Origin: an uncultured Collinsella sp.
Lineage (GTDB): Bacteria; Actinomycetota; Coriobacteriia; Coriobacteriales; Coriobacteriaceae
DNA length: 18,989 nt
Direction of reading: 5' to 3'
NCBI GenBank assembly: GCA_934646865.1
Contig: CAKUEU010000033.1
Span: 1 to 18,989 of the forward strand
Each line of letters begins with the position of its first letter. Position 1 is the first letter of the stretch. Under the pieces are notes generated by a model. The model saw only the letters and a list, made by a program, of their open reading frames with translations. It was not told the DNA's origin and made no database searches. Shown here in pieces: positions 9,521 to 16,102 of the stretch. A program made the position numbers and the translations under genes.

Positions 9521-11302
9521 ATGAAGACAACCAAGAACATCGCCCGCCTGGCAGTAACCGCCGGACTTACAGCAGCGCTGAGCTTCGGCGGTGTGATGGC
9601 CCCCGTGAGCATGGCGTTCGCTGCGGGTACGCCTGTGGCTACGACGAGCGGCAATGTGACGATCGAAAATGGCGGCTACGCGGGTACGGCCTTTAAGGGC
9701 ATCAAGATTTTCTCCGCTACGGTTACGCAGGATCAGACAAGCGCCGATGTTTGGGACACTACCGATGAGAAGACGCTGTCCGATATTACGTGGGCATCGG
9801 ATGATGTGAAGACTGCCGTCATGGGCGCGTTTACTGTTAGTGACGGCAAGCCGACGGGTGATGATGCTCAGACGTGGGCGGAATGGATTAAAACTAAGAC
9901 CGAGGCTGAGTATGCGGCTGGCACCGACCAGACTACCAAACTGAATGTGGGTACGACGCTCGACAGAATCGCCAAGGCGCTTGAAAGCAAGACGTGGACT
10001 GAGGCAAAGAACGGTACTGCGGGAACATTCGAGGACATTAAAGCGGGCTACTGGCTCTTTGAAACGAAGTCGGTCGGTAAAACCACTGGAGCAAATGGAA
10101 ACGTTGACGCCTATACCTCGCCGATCTTCACTATCGTCGGCGGCGCCGATGTGAATGCGGAGCCCAAGAAGAGCGTCCCCAACGTGACCAAGGCCGTCAA
10201 GGATGACAAGGACGGCACGTTTGGTACCGACGTGTTTAAGAGCCCCAATAAGTCCGCCGACTCCCGCATGGATCAGTTTATCGAGTACCAGCTTACCGGC
10301 ACGGTTGCGAGTAACATCAACACCTACAGTGCCTATACGTACACTTTCACGGATGAGCTGCCCAAATCCATGACGCCCATGTTTACTGATGAGGTCGGCA
10401 GCACGACCCCTGCTGTGACGGTTAAGATTGATGGTAAGACCGTTAGGAGCGGTGACTATACCAAAGCCTTCTCAGAGGATAACGTGCTTACCGTTAGCTT
10501 TACGAATCTTAAGGCATGCTTTGATGAGGAAAATAAACCCATTACCGTTAGCGAATCGTCCCATGTGACCGTTGAATATCAGGCCAAGCTTGATTCTGCA
10601 AAGATTTTTGTAAACGGCAAGGATGGTGCGATTAATCCGCAGTTTGGCAGCTTGGTGGGTAACCCCCAGGAGAATACCGTCACGTTGACCTATTCCAACA
10701 ATCCTCACGCCGAGGGTACCGGTGCTACCGGTACCACGGTTAAACATCCTGCTTACGACTACACCTATGGTATCGATGTAACCAAGGTTGGTTCAGAGAC
10801 TGACAATCCGCCTCTCGCCGGTGTTGTGTTCACGCTGCAAGAGCAGGGTGATGCTGACGGCACCTTTATTATGGCAAACGGCACCAAGACGACGGATGGT
10901 AAACTGGCCGAGCTGACGACCGACGCAAGCGGCAAGATTAACGTTGTCGGCCTTGATGAGGGCACCTACATCCTTAAAGAGGTCACCCCGGCGCCCGGTT
11001 ACAATAACTCTGCAGCAAATGGCGTTACTTTCACTATCAAGAGTACGTTCGATCAAACAGGTAAGAATGTGAACCTTGATACTTCCACCATTGATGCTGG
11101 CAATGATGTTGTCAAGGGCGGCACCGCAACGGCCGGGGCCGGCAAGCTCAGCTTCACCATCGTCGACAAGAAGGGCTCCAACCTCCCGCTCACCGGTCTC
11201 AACGGCGTGACCCTCACCTGGATCGCTGGTGGCGCGGTGCTGTGCATTGGCGTGGCGCACCTTATTCGTAGTCGTAAACGCGACGAGGGTTCCGAGGAGT
11301 AA
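9521..11302 (+). CDS. LPXTG-anchored isopeptide-forming backbone pilin
   Basis: A 593-residue secreted pilin, the best candidate for the shaft subunit. The signal peptide is residues 1-34 (cleavage after AFA). The N-terminal D1-like domain runs to about 215. The segment EPKKSVPNVTKAVKDD (about 213-229) sits where backbone pilins carry the linking lysine. A fimbrial isopeptide D2-type domain follows from about 265 (YTYTFTDELPKS). A SpaA-like domain starts near 420 (GIDVTKVGSETDNPPLAGVVF) with E-box YILKEVTPAPGY (483-494). The LPLTG signal (555-559), a hydrophobic helix and RSRKRDEGSEE complete the cell-wall sorting signal. AAGAGGA ends seven bases before the ATG. It is paralogous to the preceding pilin. 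The gene ends at a strong terminator. Confidence 0.9.
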   Translation: MKTTKNIARLAVTAGLTAALSFGGVMAPVSMAFAAGTPVATTSGNVTIENGGYAGTAFKGIKIFSATVTQDQTSADVWDTTDEKTLSDITWASDDVKTAVMGAFTVSDGKPTGDDAQTWAEWIKTKTEAEYAAGTDQTTKLNVGTTLDRIAKALESKTWTEAKNGTAGTFEDIKAGYWLFETKSVGKTTGANGNVDAYTSPIFTIVGGADVNAEPKKSVPNVTKAVKDDKDGTFGTDVFKSPNKSADSRMDQFIEYQLTGTVASNINTYSAYTYTFTDELPKSMTPMFTDEVGSTTPAVTVKIDGKTVRSGDYTKAFSEDNVLTVSFTNLKACFDEENKPITVSESSHVTVEYQAKLDSAKIFVNGKDGAINPQFGSLVGNPQENTVTLTYSNNPHAEGTGATGTTVKHPAYDYTYGIDVTKVGSETDNPPLAGVVFTLQEQGDADGTFIMANGTKTTDGKLAELTTDASGKINVVGLDEGTYILKEVTPAPGYNNSAANGVTFTIKSTFDQTGKNVNLDTSTIDAGNDVVKGGTATAGAGKLSFTIVDKKGSNLPLTGLNGVTLTWIAGGAVLCIGVAHLIRSRKRDEGSEE

Positions 11303-11336
11303 CCGTTCGTCCCGACCGTCAACAGGAGACATGAAA

Positions 11337-11380
11337 AAGCGGGGCACCCGGTCGAATGTGATCGGGTGCCCCGCTTCGTT
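11337..11380 (+). terminator. Strong bidirectional terminator closing the pilin locus
   Basis: The perfect 14-pair stem AAGCGGGGCACCCG (11337-11350) with its complement (11363-11376) has a twelve-base loop. A T-rich tail (CGTTTGTT) follows on the plus strand. The A-run at 11334-11338 gives a U-tract on the minus strand, fitting its position between the convergent pilin and bactofilin-like genes. Confidence 0.93.
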
Positions 11381-11384
11381 TGTT

Positions 11385-11449
11385 GGTGCAAAGTAACCTG
11401 ACCCCTTTGCATCACCACAAAGGTGCCTGGCCCTTTTGTGGTGGTTTTT
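11385..11449 (+). repeat. Two tandem related hairpins, the second terminator-like
   Basis: The first hairpin pairs GGTGCAAAG (11385-11393) with CTTTGCATC (11405-11413). The second pairs CACCACAAAGG (11413-11423) with its complement at 11433-11443 and ends in TTTTT (11445-11449). The cores resemble each other (CAAAG-TAACCTG-ACCCCTTTG and CAAAG-GTGCCTG-GCCCTTTTG), which suggests a duplicated REP-like intergenic unit. The last hairpin can act as a second plus-strand terminator. Confidence 0.65.
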
Positions 11450-11451
11450 GG

Positions 11452-12597
11452 CTAGGCGCTGGGCAGAGTGGGTGCTCCTGGTGCCTGTTGCGGCTTGAGA
11501 TGGGCGTTGCGCCAGATGATTTGGATGATGTAGCCGAGCATGAAGACGAAGGCTACGCCGCTGATGAAGTCGCCCACGAGAGGGATTGCCGTGAGCACGC
11601 CCGCGCCCGCGCCGCCGATGGCTGCCATGGCGTAGCGGTTCTGGCTGTGTCCGACCATGCGGGCGATCGCGCATCCTGTAAAGGCGGTAGAGACCAATGC
11701 GATGCCGATAACGCCGCACATGAGGGCTCCAGCAAGCGGCAGACCTGCGATCGAGATAATCAGCAGCAGGACGGCAGGGACGATAGCGACTGTGCCCAGA
11801 AGACCGCTCACCCACAGGGGCGTGGGGCGCTGGTGGAGCATTCCGGCAGCGCTGGCGGTCGCACGCGGAAAGGCGAGCTCGAGCAGCAAGGCGACAAAGC
11901 AGGTGGAAAGCGCCGAGGCGACGATACCACCGATGACTTCGTTGACGGTGGAGGTGTCCTCGCTCTCGGTGCGGTCGATCTTGAGTGCGCTGACCTCGGC
12001 CCCTGCCGCGCGCTCGGGATCCTCGGAAACGTGTGCGTTCACGGTGCCGGAGATGCGGGCGTTCTTGCCCAGGATGAGCTTGTCGGCCCAAACCTCAACA
12101 TCGCCATCGACGGTGCCGTCGATAGTCACGGTATCGCCCGCGAGCGCCGCCGACTTGACAGAGCCGCGCAGGGCAACCGTCTCGCCTGCCGCATAGAAAC
12201 AGCTGGCGGTGCTGTCAGTATTGAGAACGACGTGCTGTCCCGCGACGGTCACGCTGCCATCAACCGCGGTCTGGGCGATATCGATGGTGCGCGCCGCCAG
12301 ACGAACGGCGCCGCCCACGGTGCAGTCGCGGATGGAGAGGCTCTCGCCCGCAGCGATAATGTCGCGGTCGATGGGTGCGTCGTCCAGATCGAGGCTCTGG
12401 CCTGCCCAGTACAGATCGCCCTCGACGCCGGACGGATTGGAGTCACTGTCGGTCGCAAGAACATTGCCTGCGGTATCCGTGCCGGCAAATGCTGCGGCGG
12501 GAAGGGCGGCAAGTACCAGCGCGATGAGGGCGAGGGCGATAAAGAGACGACCCCGTGCTTTATGACGGCGCGTCGGCGGGAATTGATTGCAGGGCAT
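11452..12597 (-). CDS. Membrane-anchored polymer-forming (bactofilin-like) protein
   Basis: A 381-residue exported or membrane protein. The N-terminal signal or anchor (residues 17-38, FIALALIALVLAALPAAAFA) is followed by a parallel beta-helix region, about 55-190. It is built of short repeats with Gly turns: GDLYWAGQSL, DIIAAGESLSI, GAVRLAARTI, GSVTVAGQHV, GTVDGDVEVWADKLILG. This is the pattern of polymer-forming/DUF583 proteins. Several transmembrane helices make up the C-terminal 170 residues. ATG 12597 is preferred over an in-frame ATG at 12645 because AAGGA stands six bases before it and the leader fits a signal peptide. It is convergent with the pilin locus and shares the terminators between them. 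The role is unknown; envelope scaffolding is a family-based guess. Confidence 0.78.
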   Translation of the reverse strand: MPCNQFPPTRRHKARGRLFIALALIALVLAALPAAAFAGTDTAGNVLATDSDSNPSGVEGDLYWAGQSLDLDDAPIDRDIIAAGESLSIRDCTVGGAVRLAARTIDIAQTAVDGSVTVAGQHVVLNTDSTASCFYAAGETVALRGSVKSAALAGDTVTIDGTVDGDVEVWADKLILGKNARISGTVNAHVSEDPERAAGAEVSALKIDRTESEDTSTVNEVIGGIVASALSTCFVALLLELAFPRATASAAGMLHQRPTPLWVSGLLGTVAIVPAVLLLIISIAGLPLAGALMCGVIGIALVSTAFTGCAIARMVGHSQNRYAMAAIGGAGAGVLTAIPLVGDFISGVAFVFMLGYIIQIIWRNAHLKPQQAPGAPTLPSA

Positions 12598-12657
12598 GGT
12601 GAATCCTTCGTTAGGTGCTCGACATGTACCTAACAGGGTACCCAACGCACAGGCGCT

Positions 12658-12688
12658 CTAAAAGAACCTCTCGGTTGCATTTCGAGGT
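12658..12688 (-). terminator. Weak terminator candidate after the TRIC-family gene
   Basis: On the minus strand ACCTC and GAGGT (12684-12688 and 12666-12670) can pair across a 13-base loop, followed by TCTTTT. The stem is short, so confidence is low. It lies 15 bases past the stop of the upstream minus-strand gene. Confidence 0.3.
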
Positions 12689-12703
12689 AAAGGGCCACGC
12701 TAA

Positions 12704-13393
12704 CTACTTTTTGCGGTGCAAAAAGCGCGCGATGTCTTCCTCGGTGGGGCTTTTAATGTCAAAGCGCAGCGACAGCCAGCGCAGCCCCATGGTCACCGCG
12801 ACGCACACGATGAGCGCGGTAACGTTGCTGACGAGGCCGCTCATAACGAGACATACATAGCTCGCCGACCCGGCGATGGCCGCGATGGCGTAGAAATTTG
12901 TGCGCTGGAAAATACCCGGCACCACACCCATAAAGCTGTCGCGCAGCATGCCGCCACCCACCGCGGTGAAAAAGCCCATCATGATGCAAACGGCCGGGGC
13001 AAATCCGTAGACCAGGGCCTTGTCGGCGCCGGTGGCAGCGTAGATGCCGACCGAGATGATATCGAGCAAGGGGATGAGCTTGTCGGGTTTATCGACGATT
13101 GCCGGGAAAATATAGATGATGGCCGCCGTGGCAATGGAAAGCGGGAGCGCCATTGGCTGGTTGAGAATGTAGACGTTGCCGACTTGGAGCGTCATGTCGC
13201 GCAGAAGACCGCCGCCGAGGCCGCAAACAACAGCAAGTGCGACCGCGCCCACTAGGTCGAGTTTGTGCTCGCGTGCGACCAGCACGCCCGAGATCGAAGC
13301 CGCGACGACGGCGAACATCTCGAGCCAAAACGGGATGGCAACCATGGCATCCGAGGCGTGTGCAGTAACGGTCATAGCGGCGGCGACGGGCAA
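12704..13393 (-). CDS. TRIC-family (UPF0126/YadS-like) cation channel protein
   Basis: A 229-residue integral membrane protein with about seven hydrophobic helices arranged as two similar halves. Each half carries the family's Gly-rich kink: GLGGGLLRD (58-66) and AVGGGMLRD (144-152). Bacterial TRIC homologues form trimeric monovalent cation channels; the name YadS is used for the E. coli relative. The start is a TTG at 13393, chosen because AAAGGA stands seven bases upstream. The first ATG, 18 bases further in, has no such site. A basic C-terminus (RFLHRKK) ends the protein. The gene is transcribed in the same direction as the polymer-forming gene, 106 bases upstream of it. Confidence 0.88.
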   Translation of the reverse strand: MPVAAAMTVTAHASDAMVAIPFWLEMFAVVAASISGVLVAREHKLDLVGAVALAVVCGLGGGLLRDMTLQVGNVYILNQPMALPLSIATAAIIYIFPAIVDKPDKLIPLLDIISVGIYAATGADKALVYGFAPAVCIMMGFFTAVGGGMLRDSFMGVVPGIFQRTNFYAIAAIAGSASYVCLVMSGLVSNVTALIVCVAVTMGLRWLSLRFDIKSPTEEDIARFLHRKK

Positions 13394-13505
13394 GATGGGG
13401 TCCTTTGAGTTGTTGGTTTAGACAATGCCCGTACATAGTACATGGTTGTCGGGCATCGCGAGCCCATTCCTCGGCAAACGGTTGGGAGCGGGGGTTGGTG
13501 TAGGG

Positions 13506-13576
13506 CCAAAACGTGTACATCAGCCTCCAAAGATGTCGAAAAATGTCGGTTTTGGAGGGTGATGTACACGTTTTGG
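13506..13576. repeat. 71-bp palindromic repeat, copy A
   Basis: The outer arms CCAAAACGTGTACATCA (13506-13522) and their perfect complement (13560-13576) enclose a second perfect pair, CCTCCAAA with TTTGGAGG, separated from the outer arms by one G-G mismatch. The loop contains ATGTCG twice. A second copy lies at 14709-14778 in the same orientation, with one base deleted and one substitution. The two copies bracket the nuclease-like gene. There is no U-tract, so it is not a standard terminator. Confidence 0.95.
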
Positions 13577-13597
13577 CGGGGCGAGCGGCAAGCGGCA

Positions 13598-14605
13598 CTA
13601 CTCGGTAGGTGCTTCAGCGTCCTGTGCGCCCTTCCAGTTGCGGATGAGTGCTTTACGTAGCTCGTTTTGCTTTCGCTGGTACTCGGCATCGGTGCAGCGT
13701 GGCATGCCAAGTGCTTCTCGAATGTTGTTCATGGCACGGTGGAACGCGAGCTGGCTCGCAAACTGAGCCGAAGTGAGTGTGATGATGCGATATCCCATTT
13801 GGGCGAGTATGGCCTCCCGTTCCGCGTCCGCTCCCTTGCGGTCGGCTTCGTCGTGAAACCCGCCTTTGTATTCGATACCGAGTTCTTTGCGCTGGTAGGT
13901 GATAAGGGCATCGATTTTGAATGTTCGGGCTTTGGTGCAATGCCAAAGCCGCTTAGGGATCACGAGCGGTTTGTTGAGTTCGATACCTCGGATGCCAAGA
14001 CCGCCCTCGCTTGCGGGCAACGAAAGGGCAATCGCCGATGCACTTTCCATGGGAGAGGCCGAATGATCGTAGACATGTCTGAGTGCGAGCCGTGCGCGTG
14101 TGGCACCGGGTTTGCCGGGGTGCTGGTCGAGTATCTCGACGATCTGATCTTTTGAGGTGGTGGCGGGTAGTTCGACATAAGGGTCGGACGCCCGTGGTCC
14201 CATGCGGTAATCTCCGCAAACTTCGTAGCCGTATTCGAGTTGTTCGATTCTATCCATCCATTCGGCGGCAAGCACAAACGTGAAGGCTTCGTCGGTGATA
14301 AAGATCCCAGGCGTTAGCTCGTCGATGTGATCGTAGGGGAGATTTTGGCCAAGAACATGGCAGGCGACTCCGCTGGTTCGAATGCGCTCGAAGGCGAACA
14401 CGACAGAAATATCGATTGTCGCGAGCATACTGGAAGGAATACCGCAGTCGGTGAGGGCCTGCCGAATACGCGCGATACGTTGTTGGGTGGAGAGGCCCTG
14501 CACACCTATCTCGCAGTCGCGCTTTGCGACGGATTGAACCAAATCTTGTGGCGCGTGATGGACGAGCCATGCGGTTTTATGCGAAATGAGAACAGGAGTA
14601 TCCAT
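13598..14605 (-). CDS. PD-(D/E)XK nuclease-like protein (DUF559/AbiEi-like)
   Basis: A 335-residue soluble protein. The C-terminal 150 residues show a Vsr/DUF559-type restriction-endonuclease fold: helix SPMESASAIAL with E187, strand FKIDALI with D232, strand GIEYKG with E245 and K247, then AEREAILAQMGYRIITLTSAQF. All expected catalytic acids and the lysine are present, so it looks intact. The N-terminal part (SHKTAWLVHHAP, FITDEAFTFVLAAEWMDRIEQLEYGYEVCG) resembles proteins of gut actinobacteria related to AbiEi-type antitoxin/regulators. That is recollection, not a search. GAGAGG stands six bases before ATG 14605. No toxin-like partner adjoins it. It is flanked by the two palindromic repeats and probably belongs to a mobile or defence-type accessory segment. 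Confidence 0.72.
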   Translation of the reverse strand: MDTPVLISHKTAWLVHHAPQDLVQSVAKRDCEIGVQGLSTQQRIARIRQALTDCGIPSSMLATIDISVVFAFERIRTSGVACHVLGQNLPYDHIDELTPGIFITDEAFTFVLAAEWMDRIEQLEYGYEVCGDYRMGPRASDPYVELPATTSKDQIVEILDQHPGKPGATRARLALRHVYDHSASPMESASAIALSLPASEGGLGIRGIELNKPLVIPKRLWHCTKARTFKIDALITYQRKELGIEYKGGFHDEADRKGADAEREAILAQMGYRIITLTSAQFASQLAFHRAMNNIREALGMPRCTDAEYQRKQNELRKALIRNWKGAQDAEAPTE

Positions 14606-14708
14606 CTATGGCCTCTCGCTTTGAGCCGATACTCAACTCTTATGTCCGTTGAGGTGGGAAAATATACTGGATGTGAGTAAATCGGCCGAAGCACGCGGGG
14701 TTCAATAT

Positions 14709-14778
14709 CCAAACGTGTACATCAGCCTCCAAAGATGTCAAAAAATGTCGGTTTTGGAGGGTGATGTACACGTTTTGG
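14709..14778. repeat. 70-bp palindromic repeat, copy B
   Basis: It is the same element as at 13506-13576. It differs by one fewer A in the left arm and by an A for G in the loop. The orientation is the same, so recombination between the copies would delete the nuclease gene. It lies 104 bases upstream of the nuclease start, in its promoter region. Confidence 0.95.
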
Positions 14779-14833
14779 ATTTGGGGCCGGGATTGAAAGC
14801 GATGAGGGTGCGGCTTGAATAGGAGGGATGTCC

Positions 14834-14913
14834 AAATTTTGAGCGGAGCTCAAAATTTATCCGGTCGGCTCGCGCCGACCGCGCTTCGCTAAAAACGCGC
14901 CGCGGCGCGTTTT
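14834..14913. repeat. Cluster of three perfect hairpins
   Basis: Three perfect inverted repeats follow one another. The first pairs AAATTTTGAGC (14834-14844) with 14848-14858. The second pairs CGGTCGGC (14862-14869) with 14874-14881. The third is a 22-base self-complementary palindrome at 14892-14913 that ends in TTTT and is followed by CTTT. No protein-coding frame is convincing here. The third could act as a terminator on the plus strand, although nothing obvious reads into it. Confidence 0.85.
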
Positions 14914-14934
14914 CTTTACGCTGCGCGCCCTGAC

Positions 14935-14959
14935 GGGTTCGAATCCCTCCTCCTCCGCC
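14935..14959 (+). pseudogene. Orphan 3' end of tRNA-Ser (att-like remnant)
   Basis: These 25 bases are identical to the T-arm plus acceptor 3' strand, discriminator and first two CCA bases of the tRNA-Ser(CGA) at 15026-15116, but lie on the opposite strand. The rest of the tRNA is absent. Sequence upstream of the match is unrelated hairpin DNA. tRNA 3' ends are the usual core of integrase attachment sites, but a simple integration would leave a direct, not inverted, copy. Confidence 0.8.
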
Positions 14960-14986
14960 GTATTTGCTTGAAAATGACTCGATAAC

Positions 14987-15014
14987 AAAAAAAGCTCCCA
15001 ATATTGGGAGCTTT
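14987..15014 (-). terminator. Terminator of tRNA-Ser(CGA)
   Basis: AAAGCTCCCA (14991-15000) pairs perfectly with 15005-15014 around ATAT. On the minus strand it ends in a run of seven U (A-run 14987-14993). It starts 12 bases after the tRNA CCA end. Confidence 0.92.
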
Positions 15015-15025
15015 CTCAACCAAAA

Positions 15026-15116
15026 TGGCGGAGGAGGAGGGATTCGAACCCTCGTGACCTTATACAGGCCAAACGGTTTTCGAGACCGCCGCATTCAACC
15101 ACTCTGCCACCCCTCC
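15026..15116 (-). tRNA. tRNA-Ser (CGA anticodon)
   Basis: A class II tRNA with a long variable arm, read on the minus strand. The acceptor GGAGGGG pairs with CTCCTCC (one G-U), the discriminator is G and CCA is encoded (15026-15028). The anticodon loop CTCGAAA gives CGA. The T-arm is GAGGG-TTCGAAT-CCCTC. It decodes UCG serine codons, which are frequent in this GC-rich genome. Confidence 0.96.
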
Positions 15117-15125
15117 GCGTGGGGT

Positions 15126-15156
15126 AAAAACAAAGCAGGCTCGAAGGCCTGCTTTG
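15126..15156 (-). terminator. Terminator of tRNA-Ser(GGA)
   Basis: The perfect ten-pair stem CAAAGCAGGC (15131-15140) with 15147-15156 has the loop TCGAAG. On the minus strand TTTTT follows (A-run 15126-15130). It separates the two tRNA-Ser genes, so tRNA-Ser(CGA) may depend on read-through or its own promoter. Confidence 0.9.
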
Positions 15157-15164
15157 GAATTAAC

Positions 15165-15255
15165 TGGCGGAGAGTCAGGGATTTGAACCCTGGAGACGCT
15201 TTTGACGCCTACACGATTTCCAATCGTGCTCCTTCGGCCACTCGGACAACTCTCC
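15165..15255 (-). tRNA. tRNA-Ser (GGA anticodon)
   Basis: Read on the minus strand. The acceptor GGAGAGT pairs with ACTCTCC, followed by discriminator G and an encoded CCA (15165-15167). The anticodon loop TTGGAAA gives GGA. A long variable arm (GGCGTCAAAAGCGTC) confirms serine identity. It decodes UCC/UCU codons. Confidence 0.96.
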
Positions 15256-15271
15256 GTTAAATGCGAAAGTC

Positions 15272-15300
15272 AGTATACACGAGGAATCGCAAAGTGCAAA
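15272..15300 (-). promoter_or_regulatory. Promoter of the tRNA-Ser genes
   Basis: On the minus strand TTTGCA (15295-15300) is followed after exactly 17 bases by TATACT (15272-15277). The -10 box lies 16 bases before the tRNA-Ser(GGA) 5' end at 15255, the correct distance for a short tRNA leader. Confidence 0.8.
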
Positions 15301-15660
15301 CAGAAAAATTGGCATTTTTTAAACCGCTTGGGCAGTATTTGGCTCCGATCGCCGGTCTTTGGACTTCGAAATGACTCCTGACCAGCCGAATCGCGCCCCG
15401 CGAAATGTTCAAAAGAGGTATTTATAAACGCTGCGGCAACGAATTTAAAAATATCTGGCCAGCCGAGCGAACCACTGGTATGCATTTCGCGACCACGGCC
15501 TTGCAATCGTTGACCTGCGGTTTGGCTCAACTTGTCCCCGCGGCACCGTATCTTGTCCACAAATCCGTCAAGCTCTTGGTCAGCACTTGGTTAGAACGCG
15601 CATGAAACGCCGTGCAAGTATGGACATATGTGGAGGTCATGAGGTTGTAGCTGCATATTC
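15301..15660. other. Intergenic stretch with no convincing gene
   Basis: These 360 bases lie between the divergent tRNA-Ser promoter and the rpsF promoter. Possible short frames on either strand lack ribosome binding sites and recognisable motifs. The only structure seen is CGCGAAATG (15399-15407) with complement CATTTCGCG (15483-15491), and CCAGCCGA repeated at 15382 and 15459. A small RNA is possible, but I cannot support one. Confidence 0.6.
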
Positions 15661-15689
15661 TTGCGGCCTGGGAGGTTGAAAGATATTAT
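15661..15689 (+). promoter_or_regulatory. Promoter of the rpsF-ssb-rpsR-rplI operon
   Basis: TTGCGG (15661-15666), 17 bases, then TATTAT (15684-15689). Transcription would start near 15696, leaving a leader of about 65 bases that contains the hairpin at 15706-15734. It is the best promoter match upstream of the operon. Confidence 0.7.
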
Positions 15690-15705
15690 TACCAAGTCTT
15701 TTCCT

Positions 15706-15734
15706 GCTTCAGGCGCACCTTCACGACCTGAAGC
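15706..15734 (+). promoter_or_regulatory. Leader hairpin upstream of rpsF
   Basis: GCTTCAGG (15706-15713) pairs perfectly with 15727-15734 around a 13-base loop. rpsF leaders in many bacteria carry a structure bound by the S6:S18 complex for autoregulation. I see a hairpin in the right place but cannot confirm the conserved motif. Confidence 0.45.
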
Positions 15735-15760
15735 CACATTTGCCCAGAGGAGGTGACAAT

Positions 15761-16054
15761 ATGAAGGCTTATGAACTGCTGTTCTTTGTTGACCCGTCGC
15801 TCGACCCCGAGACTCGTCTCGCTGTTATGAAGCGTATCGATACCACGATCGCTGAGGGCGCTGGCAAGGTCGACTCCGTTGACGAGTGGGGCAAGCGCAA
15901 GCTCGCCTACGAGATCAACGACCTCACCGATGGTGACTACACCCTCATCAACTTCCACGCAGATCCTACCCAGATCGCCGAGCTTGATCGCGTCCTGCGC
16001 ATCACCGACGCTGTGGTCCGCCACATGATCGTCCGTCGCGACGACCAGGAGTAA
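15761..16054 (+). CDS. rpsF: 30S ribosomal protein S6
   Basis: A 97-residue S6, typical length. It contains the family blocks MKAYELLFFVDPSL, the central GKVDSVDEWGKRKLAYEINDLTDGDYTLINFHAD and the C-terminal ITDAVVRHMIVRRD. S6 binds 16S rRNA in the platform as a dimer partner of S18, which is encoded two genes downstream. ATG 15761 is chosen because GAGGAGGTGA stands just before it. The upstream in-frame TTG would start inside this ribosome binding site. It is the first gene of the operon, 48 bases before ssb. Confidence 0.98.
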   Translation: MKAYELLFFVDPSLDPETRLAVMKRIDTTIAEGAGKVDSVDEWGKRKLAYEINDLTDGDYTLINFHADPTQIAELDRVLRITDAVVRHMIVRRDDQE

Positions 16055-16102
16055 GACTGTCGTTTTGGACTGGGCTTGTGCCCCAAGAGGAAGTAGTGAG
16101 TT

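Noticed and set aside
11380..12633. A 417-residue plus-strand frame opposite the polymer-forming gene
   Set aside because: The minus-strand gene has a signal peptide, beta-helix repeats and a ribosome binding site. The plus frame shows only low-complexity shadow sequence.
13425..13456. Inverted repeat ATGCCCG/CGGGCAT upstream of the TRIC-family gene
   Set aside because: The arms are only seven bases across an 18-base loop with no U-tract. It could be an operator, but there is nothing more to support it.
14738..15094. A minus-strand open frame of 118 residues beginning in tRNA-Ser(CGA)
   Set aside because: It runs through the tRNA gene, its terminator, the hairpin cluster and repeat B. The Gly-rich and Pro-rich stretches are translations of the tRNA acceptor and T-arm. 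No ribosome binding site is present.
15405..15605. A 66-residue plus-strand frame in the gap before rpsF
   Set aside because: There is no ribosome binding site, no motif, and base composition is unlike the coding genes. It spans the region with no other coding signal.
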